From the NCBI GenBank assembly GCA_965234325.1, contig OZ248407.1:806001-870000 (forward strand): a stretch of 64,000 nt of DNA, given 5' to 3'. This document shows positions 23,890 to 32,073 of the stretch, one piece after another; position 1 is the first letter of the stretch, and each line of letters begins with the position of its first letter. The stretch comes from Limnohabitans kasalickyi (GTDB taxonomy: Bacteria; Pseudomonadota; Gammaproteobacteria; Burkholderiales; Burkholderiaceae_C). The translations under genes and the position numbers were made by a program. A model generated the notes under the pieces. That model searched no databases. It was given only the letters and a program-made list of their open reading frames with translations, and was not told the DNA's origin.

Positions 23890-25686
23890 ATGCCTAGCTA
23901 TACCCCACCCCTGCGCGATATGCAATTTGTGCTGCACGACGTTTTGCATGTCACCGACGACTTTAAAGTCATGCCCAAACATGCTGAGATCGATGCCGAC
24001 ACGATTTCTGCGGTGCTGGAAGAAGGTGGCAAGTTCGCCTCTGAAGTGATCTTCCCCCTCAACCAAATTGGCGATGCGCAAGGTTGCACCTTGGACCGTG
24101 ACACGCATGAAGTGAGCACCCCCGATGGCTTCAAAGCTGCGTTTGACCAATACGTGCAAGGCGGCTGGCCTGCCTTGAGTTGCGACCCTGCGTATGGCGG
24201 TCAAGGTTTGCCCATCGTGGTGAATCAGTGTTTTTACGAAATGCTCAACAGCGGTAACCAAGCATGGACCATGTACCCCGGTCTCTCGCACGGTGCTTAC
24301 GAAGCCCTGCATGCGCATGGCACTGAGGCGCAAAAGGCCTTGTATTTGCCCAAGCTCACCAGCGGCGAGTGGACGGGCACCATGTGCCTGACTGAGCCAC
24401 ATTGCGGCACCGACCTTGGGTTGTTGCGCACCAAGGCTGAGCCGCAAGCCAACGGTACGTACCGCATCACGGGCAACAAAATTTTCATCAGCGCCGGTGA
24501 GCACAACATGGTGAGCAACATCGTTCACTTGGTGTTGGCCCGCTTGCCCGATGCGCCCGCAGGCAGCAAAGGCATCAGCTTGTTTGTGGTGCCTAAGTTC
24601 AATGTAAACAGCGATGGCAGCCTGGGTGAGCGCAACGGTATTTACTGCGGGGGCTTGGAACACAAGATGGGCATTCACGGCAACGCCACATGCCAAATGG
24701 TGCTTGATGGGGCCGTGGGCACGATGGTGGGCCAACCCAACAAAGGCTTGGCGGCGATGTTTGTGATGATGAACGCCGCCCGTATTGGCGTGGGCATGCA
24801 ATCGCTGGGCTTGACCGAAGTGGCCTATCAAAATGCGGTGGCCTATGCCAAAGACCGCATTCAGTCCCGCAGCTTGACGGGCCCCAAAGACATCAGCAAG
24901 CCCGCAGACAGCATCTTGGTTCACCCCGATGTGCGCAAGATGCTGCTCACCGCCAAGGCCTATGCCGAAGGCGGTCGTGCACTCAGCTTGTATTGCGCTT
25001 TGTTGATTGACCGTGAGTTGAACCATCCCGATGCCACCGTGCGTGCCGACTCGGCAGAGATGGTCGCCTTGCTCACGCCCATCGTGAAAGCGTTCATCAC
25101 CGACAACGCTTGGACCGCAACCTCGGCATGCATGCAAGTGTTTGGTGGCCACGGCTTTATCCGTGAATGGGGCATGGAGCAATACGTGCGCGATGCCCGC
25201 ATCAACATGATTTATGAAGGCACCAACACCATCCAAAGTTTGGACTTATTGGGGCGCAAAGTCTTGGGCAACCAAGGTGCGACGTTGAAGAAGTTTGGCG
25301 CACACATCACCGAGCTGGTGATGGCCGAGCAGGGCAACGAAGACATGGCCGAGTTCATCAACCCACTGGCCAAGTTGGGCCAGCAAATGACGCAGTTCAC
25401 GGGCGAGATTGGCTACAAAGCCATGCAAAACGCCGACGAAGTGGGCGCCGCTGCGGTGGATTATTTGCGCGTGGCTGGGCACTTGGTGTTTGGCTATTTC
25501 TGGGCGCGCATGGCCCAAGTGGCTTTGCAAAAAATTGCCGAAGGCAACCGCGACACGTTCTACCAAGCGAAGTTGCAAACGGCGCGCTTTTACTTTGCCA
25601 AACTGTTCCCTGAGACCGCATCGCTCATGGCCACAGCTCGCGCGGGCTCTGCTGTGCTGATGGAGACAGACGCTGTCTTTGCCTGA
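23890..25686 (+). CDS. Acyl-CoA dehydrogenase, ~600-residue DmdC-like class
   Basis: FAD flavoenzyme introducing the alpha,beta double bond into an acyl-CoA, 598 aa. Central FAD motifs are CLTEPHCGTDLGLLRTKA and KIFISAGEH; the C-terminal signature is MQVFGGHGFIREWGMEQYVRDARI then MIYEGTNTIQSLDLLGRKV, where the Glu of YEGTN is the likely catalytic base. The extra C-terminal domain (~470-598) marks the long class that includes DmdC (3-methylmercaptopropionyl-CoA dehydrogenase) and fatty-acyl enzymes. Chain-length preference cannot be read. SD AAGGAG precedes the ATG. Confidence 0.93.
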   Translation: MPSYTPPLRDMQFVLHDVLHVTDDFKVMPKHAEIDADTISAVLEEGGKFASEVIFPLNQIGDAQGCTLDRDTHEVSTPDGFKAAFDQYVQGGWPALSCDPAYGGQGLPIVVNQCFYEMLNSGNQAWTMYPGLSHGAYEALHAHGTEAQKALYLPKLTSGEWTGTMCLTEPHCGTDLGLLRTKAEPQANGTYRITGNKIFISAGEHNMVSNIVHLVLARLPDAPAGSKGISLFVVPKFNVNSDGSLGERNGIYCGGLEHKMGIHGNATCQMVLDGAVGTMVGQPNKGLAAMFVMMNAARIGVGMQSLGLTEVAYQNAVAYAKDRIQSRSLTGPKDISKPADSILVHPDVRKMLLTAKAYAEGGRALSLYCALLIDRELNHPDATVRADSAEMVALLTPIVKAFITDNAWTATSACMQVFGGHGFIREWGMEQYVRDARINMIYEGTNTIQSLDLLGRKVLGNQGATLKKFGAHITELVMAEQGNEDMAEFINPLAKLGQQMTQFTGEIGYKAMQNADEVGAAAVDYLRVAGHLVFGYFWARMAQVALQKIAEGNRDTFYQAKLQTARFYFAKLFPETASLMATARAGSAVLMETDAVFA

Positions 25687-25723
25687 AATTGGCCGCATCA
25701 CAATGCTGTAAATTCACACGCTT

Positions 25724-26173
25724 ATGACAATCAACACATTCAAATGCTTGCTGAGCTTCGCCCTGTTGGGCGCAGCCAGTTGCTTCGCACAAATGACACC
25801 CGTGGGCACTTGGCACACCATCGACGACAACACGGGTGAGGCCAAGGCCGAAATCCAAATTGTGGACAAAGGCGGTGTGTTGAGTGGTCGCGTGGTCAAG
25901 TCGTTGCGCAACGATCCGAACGCCAGAAAAACTTGTGACGACTGCAAGGACGATCGCAAAGGTCAAGACATCATCGGTATGGAAATCATCCGTGGTGTGA
26001 AGCCTGAGCCTTTGACCGAGCACTTGTGGGCAGGTGGCGGAAAAATCTTAGACCCTGAAAACGGCAAAGATTACACCGTCAAAATGGTGCCCAAAGAGGG
26101 TGGGAAAAAGCTGCAGGTGCGAGGCTATATGGGCCCGTTCTACCGGACACAAACTTGGCTGCGTCAGCCTTAA
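25724..26173 (+). CDS. DUF2147 domain-containing exported protein
   Basis: Small secreted protein, 149 aa, with a signal peptide of ~22 residues (FKCLLSFALLGAASCFAQ). The mature part begins VGTWHTIDDNTGEAKAEIQI and contains the paired cysteines TCDDCKDD, then GQDIIGMEIIRG, characteristic of DUF2147. Probably a periplasmic beta-barrel-like fold. Its role is unknown; placed between two acyl-CoA genes. Confidence 0.85.
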   Translation: MTINTFKCLLSFALLGAASCFAQMTPVGTWHTIDDNTGEAKAEIQIVDKGGVLSGRVVKSLRNDPNARKTCDDCKDDRKGQDIIGMEIIRGVKPEPLTEHLWAGGGKILDPENGKDYTVKMVPKEGGKKLQVRGYMGPFYRTQTWLRQP

Positions 26174-26184
26174 TGGAGACATCG

Positions 26185-26949
26185 ATGACTGATATCTTGA
26201 ACCACATTGACCAGGGCGTGATGACGCTCACGTTCAACCGCGTTGACAAAAAGAACTCCATCACTTCCGCCATGTATGCGGCGTTGGCCGATGCCCTTGA
26301 GCAAGCCGAGCAAGACGCTGCTGTGCGTGTGGTGGTTTTTCAAGGCCACGAAACGATCTTCAGTGCAGGCAACGACATTGCTGACTTTTTGAACAACCCG
26401 CCGGCAGGCCAAGACTCGCCGGTGTTCCGCTTTTTGCGCAACATCGCGGCTTTCTCCAAGCCCGTGATCGCAGCTGTGGCAGGCCCGGCGGTGGGCATTG
26501 GTACCACGCTGTTGTTCCATTGCGATTTGGTTTACGCCGGTGACAACGCCGCGTTCTCCATGCCTTTTGTGAATTTGGGGTTGTGCCCCGAAGCAGCCTC
26601 CAGCTTGTTGGTGCCGCAGATGATGGGTTACCACCGTGCTGCTGAAGCATTGTTGATGGGCGAGCCTTTCATGGCTGAAGCGGCGCAAGAAGTGGGCTTG
26701 GTCAATCGCGTGGTGCCACCGCTGGAATTGAATAACTATGCCCAAGCACAGGCCCGCAAATTGGCGGCTAAGCCCATCACCTCGCTCATGACGACCAAGC
26801 GTTTGATGAAGCAAGGTCAAGCTGCGCAAATCAAAGCGCAAATGGCGGAAGAAGGGGCTTCTTTTGGGCGCATGTTGCAAGAGCCTGCGGCCAAAGAAGC
26901 TTTTGGTGCGTTCATGGAGAAACGCAAGCCTGACTTTTCCAAGCTCTGA
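26185..26949 (+). CDS. Enoyl-CoA hydratase/isomerase family protein
   Basis: Crotonase-fold enzyme, 254 aa, probably hydrating enoyl-CoA in beta-oxidation. The first oxyanion loop is FSAGNDIADFLN and the second AAVAGPAVGIGTTLLFHCDLVYA. The usual catalytic Glu pair is modified: the second site reads MPFVNLGLCPEAASS, which keeps one Glu, so isomerase activity is possible. ATG 26185 is chosen because TGGAGA lies 6-11 bases upstream; two earlier ATGs overlap the DUF2147 gene. Confidence 0.9.
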   Translation: MTDILNHIDQGVMTLTFNRVDKKNSITSAMYAALADALEQAEQDAAVRVVVFQGHETIFSAGNDIADFLNNPPAGQDSPVFRFLRNIAAFSKPVIAAVAGPAVGIGTTLLFHCDLVYAGDNAAFSMPFVNLGLCPEAASSLLVPQMMGYHRAAEALLMGEPFMAEAAQEVGLVNRVVPPLELNNYAQAQARKLAAKPITSLMTTKRLMKQGQAAQIKAQMAEEGASFGRMLQEPAAKEAFGAFMEKRKPDFSKL

Positions 26950-26975
26950 GAAGTTGTTCAAGAAAGACATCTGGC

Positions 26976-27485
26976 ATGCCTCATTTCTCTAAGAGCTCGG
27001 CCTTGTCTGAGTCTCAAGCACCTCTAGTTGTGCTTGAGCCTGAGTACTTAGAAGGCTTTCGCCAGATCTATGAAGAAAAGATCGTCTTCAACAAAACCTT
27101 GGGTCTGAAACTGGTGAGCGTCACCCCTGAAGAGGTGGTGGCACGCATCGACATGAAGCCCGAGTTGGTGGGGCATTACGGCTACAACCGCATCCACGGC
27201 GGCGTCATCAGCGCCGTGTTGGATGCAATTGGCAGTGCCGCCGTCATGGCGGCTCTGGCCGCCAAGCACATGAACGAAGCGCCTGAGCAGCGGCTACAGC
27301 GCTTCACCAAGTTGGGCACCATCGACTTGCGTGTGGATTATTTGCGCCCCGGCATTGGCGAGCACTTCACCATCCATGCCCATTCCTTGCGCGTGGGCTC
27401 GCGGGTGGGCTCGTCGCGCATGGAGTTTCGTGGGCCTGATGGCACCTTGATGTCGACGGGCGCGGCGGCCTACATCGTCTCCTAA
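26976..27485 (+). CDS. PaaI-type hotdog-fold thioesterase
   Basis: Predicted acyl-CoA thioesterase, 169 aa. The hotdog central helix and catalytic region reads VGHYGYNRIHGGVISAVLDAIGSAAVM, followed by TIDLRVDYLRPG. An N-terminal stretch of ~20 residues is low complexity. It lies 26 bases after the enoyl-CoA hydratase and completes a small acyl-CoA run. Confidence 0.87.
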   Translation: MPHFSKSSALSESQAPLVVLEPEYLEGFRQIYEEKIVFNKTLGLKLVSVTPEEVVARIDMKPELVGHYGYNRIHGGVISAVLDAIGSAAVMAALAAKHMNEAPEQRLQRFTKLGTIDLRVDYLRPGIGEHFTIHAHSLRVGSRVGSSRMEFRGPDGTLMSTGAAAYIVS

Positions 27486-27488
27486 AAC

Positions 27489-27899
27489 TCAGGGTTTGGG
27501 GATCTGGCGCGGTTTGCCCTGCTCGTCAATCGCGACGTAGGTGACCATGGCTTGTGTCACCTTCATGTACTCCCCTTGCGTGTGAAAACGTTCGGCAAAC
27601 ACTTCAACGCTGACGGTGATCGAGGTGTTGCCAATGCGTTGCACGCGTGAGAAGAAACTCAAAATGTCGCCCACTTTCACGGGCTGTTTGAAGATGAACT
27701 CGTTCACCGCCACGGTGGCCATGCGTCCGCGCACATAGCGGGCGGGCAGCACAGCGCCGGCCAAGTCGACTTGCGCCATCACCCAGCCGCCAAAAATATC
27801 GCCATTGGCATTGCAATCGGCGGGCATGGGAATCACTTTGAGCACCAACTCTTGGTCGGTGGGCAAAGGGGTGGCGTGGGGGTTGGTGGGTGATGACAT
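27489..27899 (-). CDS. Acyl-CoA thioesterase, YciA/hotdog family
   Basis: Hexameric hotdog thioesterase of the YciA/cytosolic acyl-CoA hydrolase type, 136 aa. The hallmark is IPMPADCNANGDIFGGWVMAQVDLAGAV, with the catalytic Asn-x-x-Gly-Asp-Ile-Phe-Gly-Gly, then VNEFIFKQPVKVGD. ATG 27899 is preferred; a GTG two codons earlier is possible. It converges with the preceding thioesterase gene, three bases apart. Confidence 0.92.
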   Translation of the reverse strand: MSSPTNPHATPLPTDQELVLKVIPMPADCNANGDIFGGWVMAQVDLAGAVLPARYVRGRMATVAVNEFIFKQPVKVGDILSFFSRVQRIGNTSITVSVEVFAERFHTQGEYMKVTQAMVTYVAIDEQGKPRQIPKP

Positions 27900-27937
27900 A
27901 GGCACAATCGAAAGATAACTCTAGGTCATTGTGCAAC

Positions 27938-29752
27938 ATGCGTCATCACGCCCATTCCTCTCAAGCGCCGCAAGGCGATGCCGTTGTCAAACAACGTCCC
28001 GATCGTGAAACGCTGAAACGGCTGTTCCCTTATTTGTGGCAATACAAATGGCGCGTCTTGATGGCGCTCACGTTCATGGTGGGCGCCAAGGTGGCCAACG
28101 TCAGTGTGCCGATCTTGTTGAAGAACTTGATCGACGACATGTCCATCAAACCCGGCGATCCGCAGGCTGTGCTGGTGGTGCCCGTGGCGCTGTTGCTGGT
28201 GTATGGCGCATTGCGTTTGTCGGTGTCTGCTTTCACCGAGTTGCGTGAGTTGGTGTTTGCCAAAGCCACGCAAGGTGCGGCACGGCAAATTGCGCTGGAG
28301 ACGTTTCAGCACTTGCATGGCCTGAGCCTGCGCTTTCACTTAGAGCGCCAAACCGGCGGCATGACGCGCGACATCGAACGTGGCGTGCGCGGCATTGAGT
28401 CGCTCATCTCGTATTCACTGTACAGCGTGGTGCCCACCTTGATTGAGGTGGCTTTGGTGCTGGGCATTTTGGCGGTGAAGTTTGATGTGTGGTTTGCGGG
28501 CATCACCTTGACGGCGTTGGTGTTGTACATCGTCTTCACCATCAGCGTGACCGAATGGCGCACGCAATACCGCCGTCAAGCCAACGAGTTTGATTCGGCG
28601 GCCCACACCAAAGCCGTGGACTCGCTGCTCAATTACGAAACCGTCAAATACTTCAACAACGAAGCCTTTGAGGCATCGCGTTACGACAAAAGCCTAGAGG
28701 CTTTGCGCCGAGCGCGCTTGAAAGCGCAAACCTCGTTGTCTGTGCTCAACACAGGCCAGCAGCTCATCATCGCAGTGGCTTTGGTGGGCATGCTGTGGCG
28801 CGCCACACAAGGCGTGGTCGATGGTCGCATGACCTTGGGCGACTTGGTGATGATCAACGCCTTCATGATTCAGCTCTACATTCCCTTGAACTTTTTGGGC
28901 GTGTTGTACCGCGAAATCAAACAAAGCCTGACGGACTTAGACCGCATGTTCACCTTGCTCGAAAAAGAACGCGAAGTGGCGGATTCTCCTAACGCGCCCA
29001 CGCTCTTTCTGAGCGGTCCGCCCTCGGTGAAGTTTGAGTCGGTGGTGTTCGCCTACGAACCTGCACGGCCGATCTTGCACGGCATCAGCTTTGAGATCCC
29101 GGCCGGCAAAACGGTGGCAGTGGTGGGGCCTTCGGGCTCGGGTAAGTCCACCTTGGCACGTTTGTTGTTTCGTTTTTACGACGTGGGTTTGGGCGCGATC
29201 ACCATCAACGGTCAAGACATTCGCCAAGTCACACAAGGCAGCGTACGCCGCGCCATGGGCATCGTGCCGCAAGACACGGTGTTGTTCAACGACACCGTGC
29301 GCTACAACATCGCCTATGGCTACACCGATGCGACCGAGGCCGAGGTGGAGCAAGCAGCACGCGCCGCACACATTCACGATTTCATCGCTGGCACCCCGAA
29401 GGGCTACGACACGATGGTGGGCGAGCGTGGCCTGAAGTTGTCGGGCGGTGAAAAGCAACGCGTGGCAATTGCCCGCACCTTGCTGAAGAACCCACCGATT
29501 GTGATTTTTGATGAAGCCACCTCAGCGCTGGACAGCGCTAACGAACGCGCCATTCAGGCCGAGCTGCAAAGCGCGGCGCAAAACAAAACCACCTTGGTCA
29601 TTGCCCATCGTTTGTCCACCGTGGTCGAAGCGCACGAGATTTTGGTGATGGACGCGGGGCGCATTGTGGAGCGCGGTTCGCATGGGGTGCTGTTGGCGCT
29701 GAATGGGCGCTATGCGCAGATGTGGGCGTTGCAGCAGTCGTCAGAGGCTTAA
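27938..29752 (+). CDS. Atm1/HMT1-type ABC exporter (half transporter)
   Basis: Inner-membrane ABC exporter with fused domains, 604 aa. Six transmembrane helices occupy residues ~30-320. The nucleotide-binding domain has Walker A (VVGPSGSGKST), Q-loop (GIVPQDTVLFND), signature (LSGGEKQRVAIART), Walker B (IVIFDEATSALD) and H-loop (VIAHRLST). NYETVKYFNNEAFEASRYD in the membrane domain is typical of the Atm1 subfamily, whose members export glutathione-linked or metal-thiol compounds. Substrate here is inferred only. Confidence 0.92.
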   Translation: MRHHAHSSQAPQGDAVVKQRPDRETLKRLFPYLWQYKWRVLMALTFMVGAKVANVSVPILLKNLIDDMSIKPGDPQAVLVVPVALLLVYGALRLSVSAFTELRELVFAKATQGAARQIALETFQHLHGLSLRFHLERQTGGMTRDIERGVRGIESLISYSLYSVVPTLIEVALVLGILAVKFDVWFAGITLTALVLYIVFTISVTEWRTQYRRQANEFDSAAHTKAVDSLLNYETVKYFNNEAFEASRYDKSLEALRRARLKAQTSLSVLNTGQQLIIAVALVGMLWRATQGVVDGRMTLGDLVMINAFMIQLYIPLNFLGVLYREIKQSLTDLDRMFTLLEKEREVADSPNAPTLFLSGPPSVKFESVVFAYEPARPILHGISFEIPAGKTVAVVGPSGSGKSTLARLLFRFYDVGLGAITINGQDIRQVTQGSVRRAMGIVPQDTVLFNDTVRYNIAYGYTDATEAEVEQAARAAHIHDFIAGTPKGYDTMVGERGLKLSGGEKQRVAIARTLLKNPPIVIFDEATSALDSANERAIQAELQSAAQNKTTLVIAHRLSTVVEAHEILVMDAGRIVERGSHGVLLALNGRYAQMWALQQSSEA

Positions 29753-29768
29753 CGGCACCACAAAGCAA

Positions 29769-29799
29769 AAAGGCCCTTCGTCAAAAACGAAGGGCCTTT
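29769..29799. terminator. Bidirectional terminator between the ABC exporter gene and metK
   Basis: AAAGGCCCTTCG (29769-29780) and CGAAGGGCCTTT (29788-29799) are perfect 12-base complements around TCAAAAA. A-rich and T-rich flanks serve both convergent genes. Confidence 0.88.
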
Positions 29800-29820
29800 G
29801 CATTTCTGCGTGAAGCGTGC

Positions 29821-31005
29821 TTACTTCAAGCCAGCCGCTTCTTTCAGCAACGCTGCCTTGTCCGTGCGCTCCCACGTGAACTCCGGCTCTTCACGGCCGA
29901 AGTGGCCGTAAGCCGCGGTCTTGCTGTAGATCGGGCGCAGCAAGTCGAGCATTTGAATAATGCCTTTGGGGCGCAGGTCAAAGTGCTCGGCCACCAAGGC
30001 GGCGATTTTGTCGTCAGCGATCACGCCGGTGCCTTCTGTGTTCACCGTGATATTCATGGGGCGCGCCACGCCAATCGCGTACGCCACTTGAATTTGGCAC
30101 TTCGTGGCCAAACCTGCAGCCACGATGTTTTTGGCCACATAGCGCGCTGCGTAGGCGGCAGAGCGGTCCACCTTGGTGGGGTCTTTGCCAGAGAAGGCGC
30201 CGCCACCGTGGGGGCAAGCGCCGCCGTAGGTGTCCACAATGATTTTGCGACCGGTCAAGCCGCAGTCGCCTTGTGGGCCGCCGATCACGAATCGGCCGGT
30301 GGGGTTGATCAAATACTTGGTGTCTTGCAACCATTCTTTGGGCAACACGGGCTTGATGATTTCTTCAATCACCGCCTCGATGAAGCTGTCCTTCATCTGG
30401 GTGGGCGATTGCGATTGGTCAGGGCTGTGCTGGGTCGACAACACCACGGTGTCTATGCTGTGGGGCTTGCCGTCCACATAGCGCATGGTGACTTGGCTCT
30501 TGGCGTCGGGGCGCAAAAAGGGCAGACGACCGTCTTTGCGCAACTGGGCTTGACGCTCGACCAAACGGTGGGCGTAGTAAATGGGGGCTGGCATTAACTC
30601 TGGCGTTTCGCTGCAAGCGTAGCCAAACATCAGGCCTTGGTCGCCCGCGCCGATGTTGAGGTAGTCGTCCGATGCGCGGTCCACGCCTTGGGCAATGTCG
30701 TTGGATTGCTTGTCGTAAGCCACCAAAACCGCACAGCCTTTGTAGTCAATGCCGTAGTCGGTGTTGTCGTAGCCAATGCGCTTGATGGTGTCGCGCGCGA
30801 CTTGGATGTAGTCCACGTTGGCTTGTGTGGTGATTTCGCCCGCCAAGACGACCAAGCCGGTGTTGGTCAGCGTTTCGGCAGCCACGCGTGAGAGCGGGTC
30901 TTGCTCAAAGATGGCGTCGAGGATGGCGTCTGAGATTTGATCCGCGACTTTGTCGGGATGGCCTTCCGAGACGGACTCGGAGGTAAAGAGATAGTCGAGA
31001 GACAT
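29821..31005 (-). CDS. metK: S-adenosylmethionine synthetase
   Basis: Makes SAM from methionine and ATP, 394 aa. It starts SLDYLFTSESVSEGHPDKVADQ and includes the signature GAGDQGLMFGYA and the phosphate loop GGGAFSGKDPTKVDRSAAY. AAGGAGC (31013-31019) is a strong SD but is paired inside a leader hairpin. With ahcY and metF it gives three methyl-cycle enzymes in this window. Codon use and length are normal. Confidence 0.98.
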   Translation of the reverse strand: MSLDYLFTSESVSEGHPDKVADQISDAILDAIFEQDPLSRVAAETLTNTGLVVLAGEITTQANVDYIQVARDTIKRIGYDNTDYGIDYKGCAVLVAYDKQSNDIAQGVDRASDDYLNIGAGDQGLMFGYACSETPELMPAPIYYAHRLVERQAQLRKDGRLPFLRPDAKSQVTMRYVDGKPHSIDTVVLSTQHSPDQSQSPTQMKDSFIEAVIEEIIKPVLPKEWLQDTKYLINPTGRFVIGGPQGDCGLTGRKIIVDTYGGACPHGGGAFSGKDPTKVDRSAAYAARYVAKNIVAAGLATKCQIQVAYAIGVARPMNITVNTEGTGVIADDKIAALVAEHFDLRPKGIIQMLDLLRPIYSKTAAYGHFGREEPEFTWERTDKAALLKEAAGLK

Positions 31006-31012
31006 GAAAAAA

Positions 31013-31065
31013 GCTCCTTGTTTTCAATGGGTTGTTCGGCGTTGCCGACCCTGAAAACTTGGAGC
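31013..31065 (-). promoter_or_regulatory. Structured metK leader that masks the Shine-Dalgarno
   Basis: In + strand coordinates four helices stack: 31013-31017 with 31061-31065 (GCTCC/GGAGC), 31020-31025 with 31053-31058 (GTTTTC/GAAAAC), 31029-31031 with 31049-31051, and 31036-31040 with 31044-31048 (TCGGC/GCCGA). The outer helix contains the metK SD. This suggests translational control. It does not match the SAM riboswitch classes I can recall, so the ligand or protein is open. Confidence 0.6.
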
Positions 31066-31124
31066 CTAGCGAACGCTTTAGCAGAGTGGCCCAGATTGCT
31101 CTTAGCCGTGACACCGGAGTGCTT

Positions 31125-31159
31125 TGTCGCCCTGCAAGTTGTTCTGTAACTCGGCGACA
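31125..31159 (-). promoter_or_regulatory. Upstream stem of the metK leader
   Basis: TGTCGCC (31125-31131) is the exact complement of GGCGACA (31153-31159), with an inner AGTT/AACT helix. A TAGAAT box on the minus strand (31167-31172) would start metK transcription at about 31160, placing this stem at the very 5' end of the mRNA. Confidence 0.45.
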
Positions 31160-31203
31160 ATCTGTATTCTATTTGAACTTCTACTCCTGCTAAAAATAGC
31201 CCT

Positions 31204-32070
31204 ATGGCCCCCGTGACACGACTTTTCCATTGGCTTGCCCGCCTGCCTCTGCCATTGATGCAGCGCTTGGGTGCCGGTTTGGGTTGGGTCGTCTGGTGGT
31301 CCTCGCCCAGTTACAGACGCCATTTCAAAGCCAATGTGCAGGCTGCGGGCATTCCATGGCGCGACGCACGTCCAGCGGTAGCGGCGATCGGCATGATGGT
31401 GGCTGAGTTACCTTGGGTGTGGATGCGCCCACACAACGCCACCTTGAACGATGTGGTGAAGTGGGATGGTGCCGAACACTTTGAAGCAGCGATGCTTGCG
31501 GGTCAAGGCGTCATCATTTTGTCGCCACATTTGGGCAGCTGGGAAATCGGGGCGCAAGCGATTGCCGAAAAGTTTGGCCCGCGCTTTGGCCCCTTGGTGG
31601 CCTTGTTTCGTCCGGCTCGCAAAGCGTGGCTGGAGCCTTTGGTGGCCAATGCCCGCACCCGTCCTTATTTAGATTCCGCACCCACATCGCTCGCTGGTGT
31701 ACGCACGCTGATTCGCACCCTGCGCAAAGGTGGCTACACCGCGATCTTGCCCGACCAGGTGCCGCCCTTGGGCCAAGGCGTGTGGGCGCCTTTCTTTGGG
31801 CGCGATGTGTACACCATGACGCTGCTGGGCAAATTGGCCCAACAAACTGGCGCGCAAGTGATCTTGACGTGGTGCGAGCGATTGGCACCTGGACAAGGCT
31901 TTTGCATGCACATGCGCCCCTTTGATGCCCCAGAGTTGCATGATGCAACGGCGTCACCCGAGGCGGTTGCGACTGCGGTGAACCGGGGTGTTGAGGCCAT
32001 GGTGCGCCACGCGCCAGGCCAGTATTTGTGGGGCTATGCCCGCGACAAACAACCCCGCTCGGAAGGCTGA
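31204..32070 (+). CDS. LpxL/HtrB-type lysophospholipid (lipid A) acyltransferase, copy 1
   Basis: Inner-membrane-associated late acyltransferase of lipid A assembly, 288 aa. One N-terminal hydrophobic segment is followed by the catalytic H-x4-E as SPHLGSWEIGAQ, then ILPDQVPPLGQGVWAPFFGR and the C-terminal QYLWGYARDKQ. It is paired with a second paralogue three bases downstream. Which chain each adds is not readable. Confidence 0.9.
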   Translation: MAPVTRLFHWLARLPLPLMQRLGAGLGWVVWWSSPSYRRHFKANVQAAGIPWRDARPAVAAIGMMVAELPWVWMRPHNATLNDVVKWDGAEHFEAAMLAGQGVIILSPHLGSWEIGAQAIAEKFGPRFGPLVALFRPARKAWLEPLVANARTRPYLDSAPTSLAGVRTLIRTLRKGGYTAILPDQVPPLGQGVWAPFFGRDVYTMTLLGKLAQQTGAQVILTWCERLAPGQGFCMHMRPFDAPELHDATASPEAVATAVNRGVEAMVRHAPGQYLWGYARDKQPRSEG

Positions 32071-32073
32071 GCT

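Noticed and set aside
23869..25236. Open frame of 455 codons opposite the acyl-CoA dehydrogenase gene
   Set aside because: Antisense shadow of a clear flavoenzyme gene; no start signal or family pattern.
30905..31160. Small open frames over the metK leader, as a leader peptide
   Set aside because: No frame starts after the predicted transcript start with an SD and ends before metK; readings run into the metK coding sequence.
31006..31203. A known SAM riboswitch class upstream of metK
   Set aside because: I could not find the conserved core of SAM-I, SAM-II, SAM-III or SAM/SAH; the element is reported only as a structured leader.
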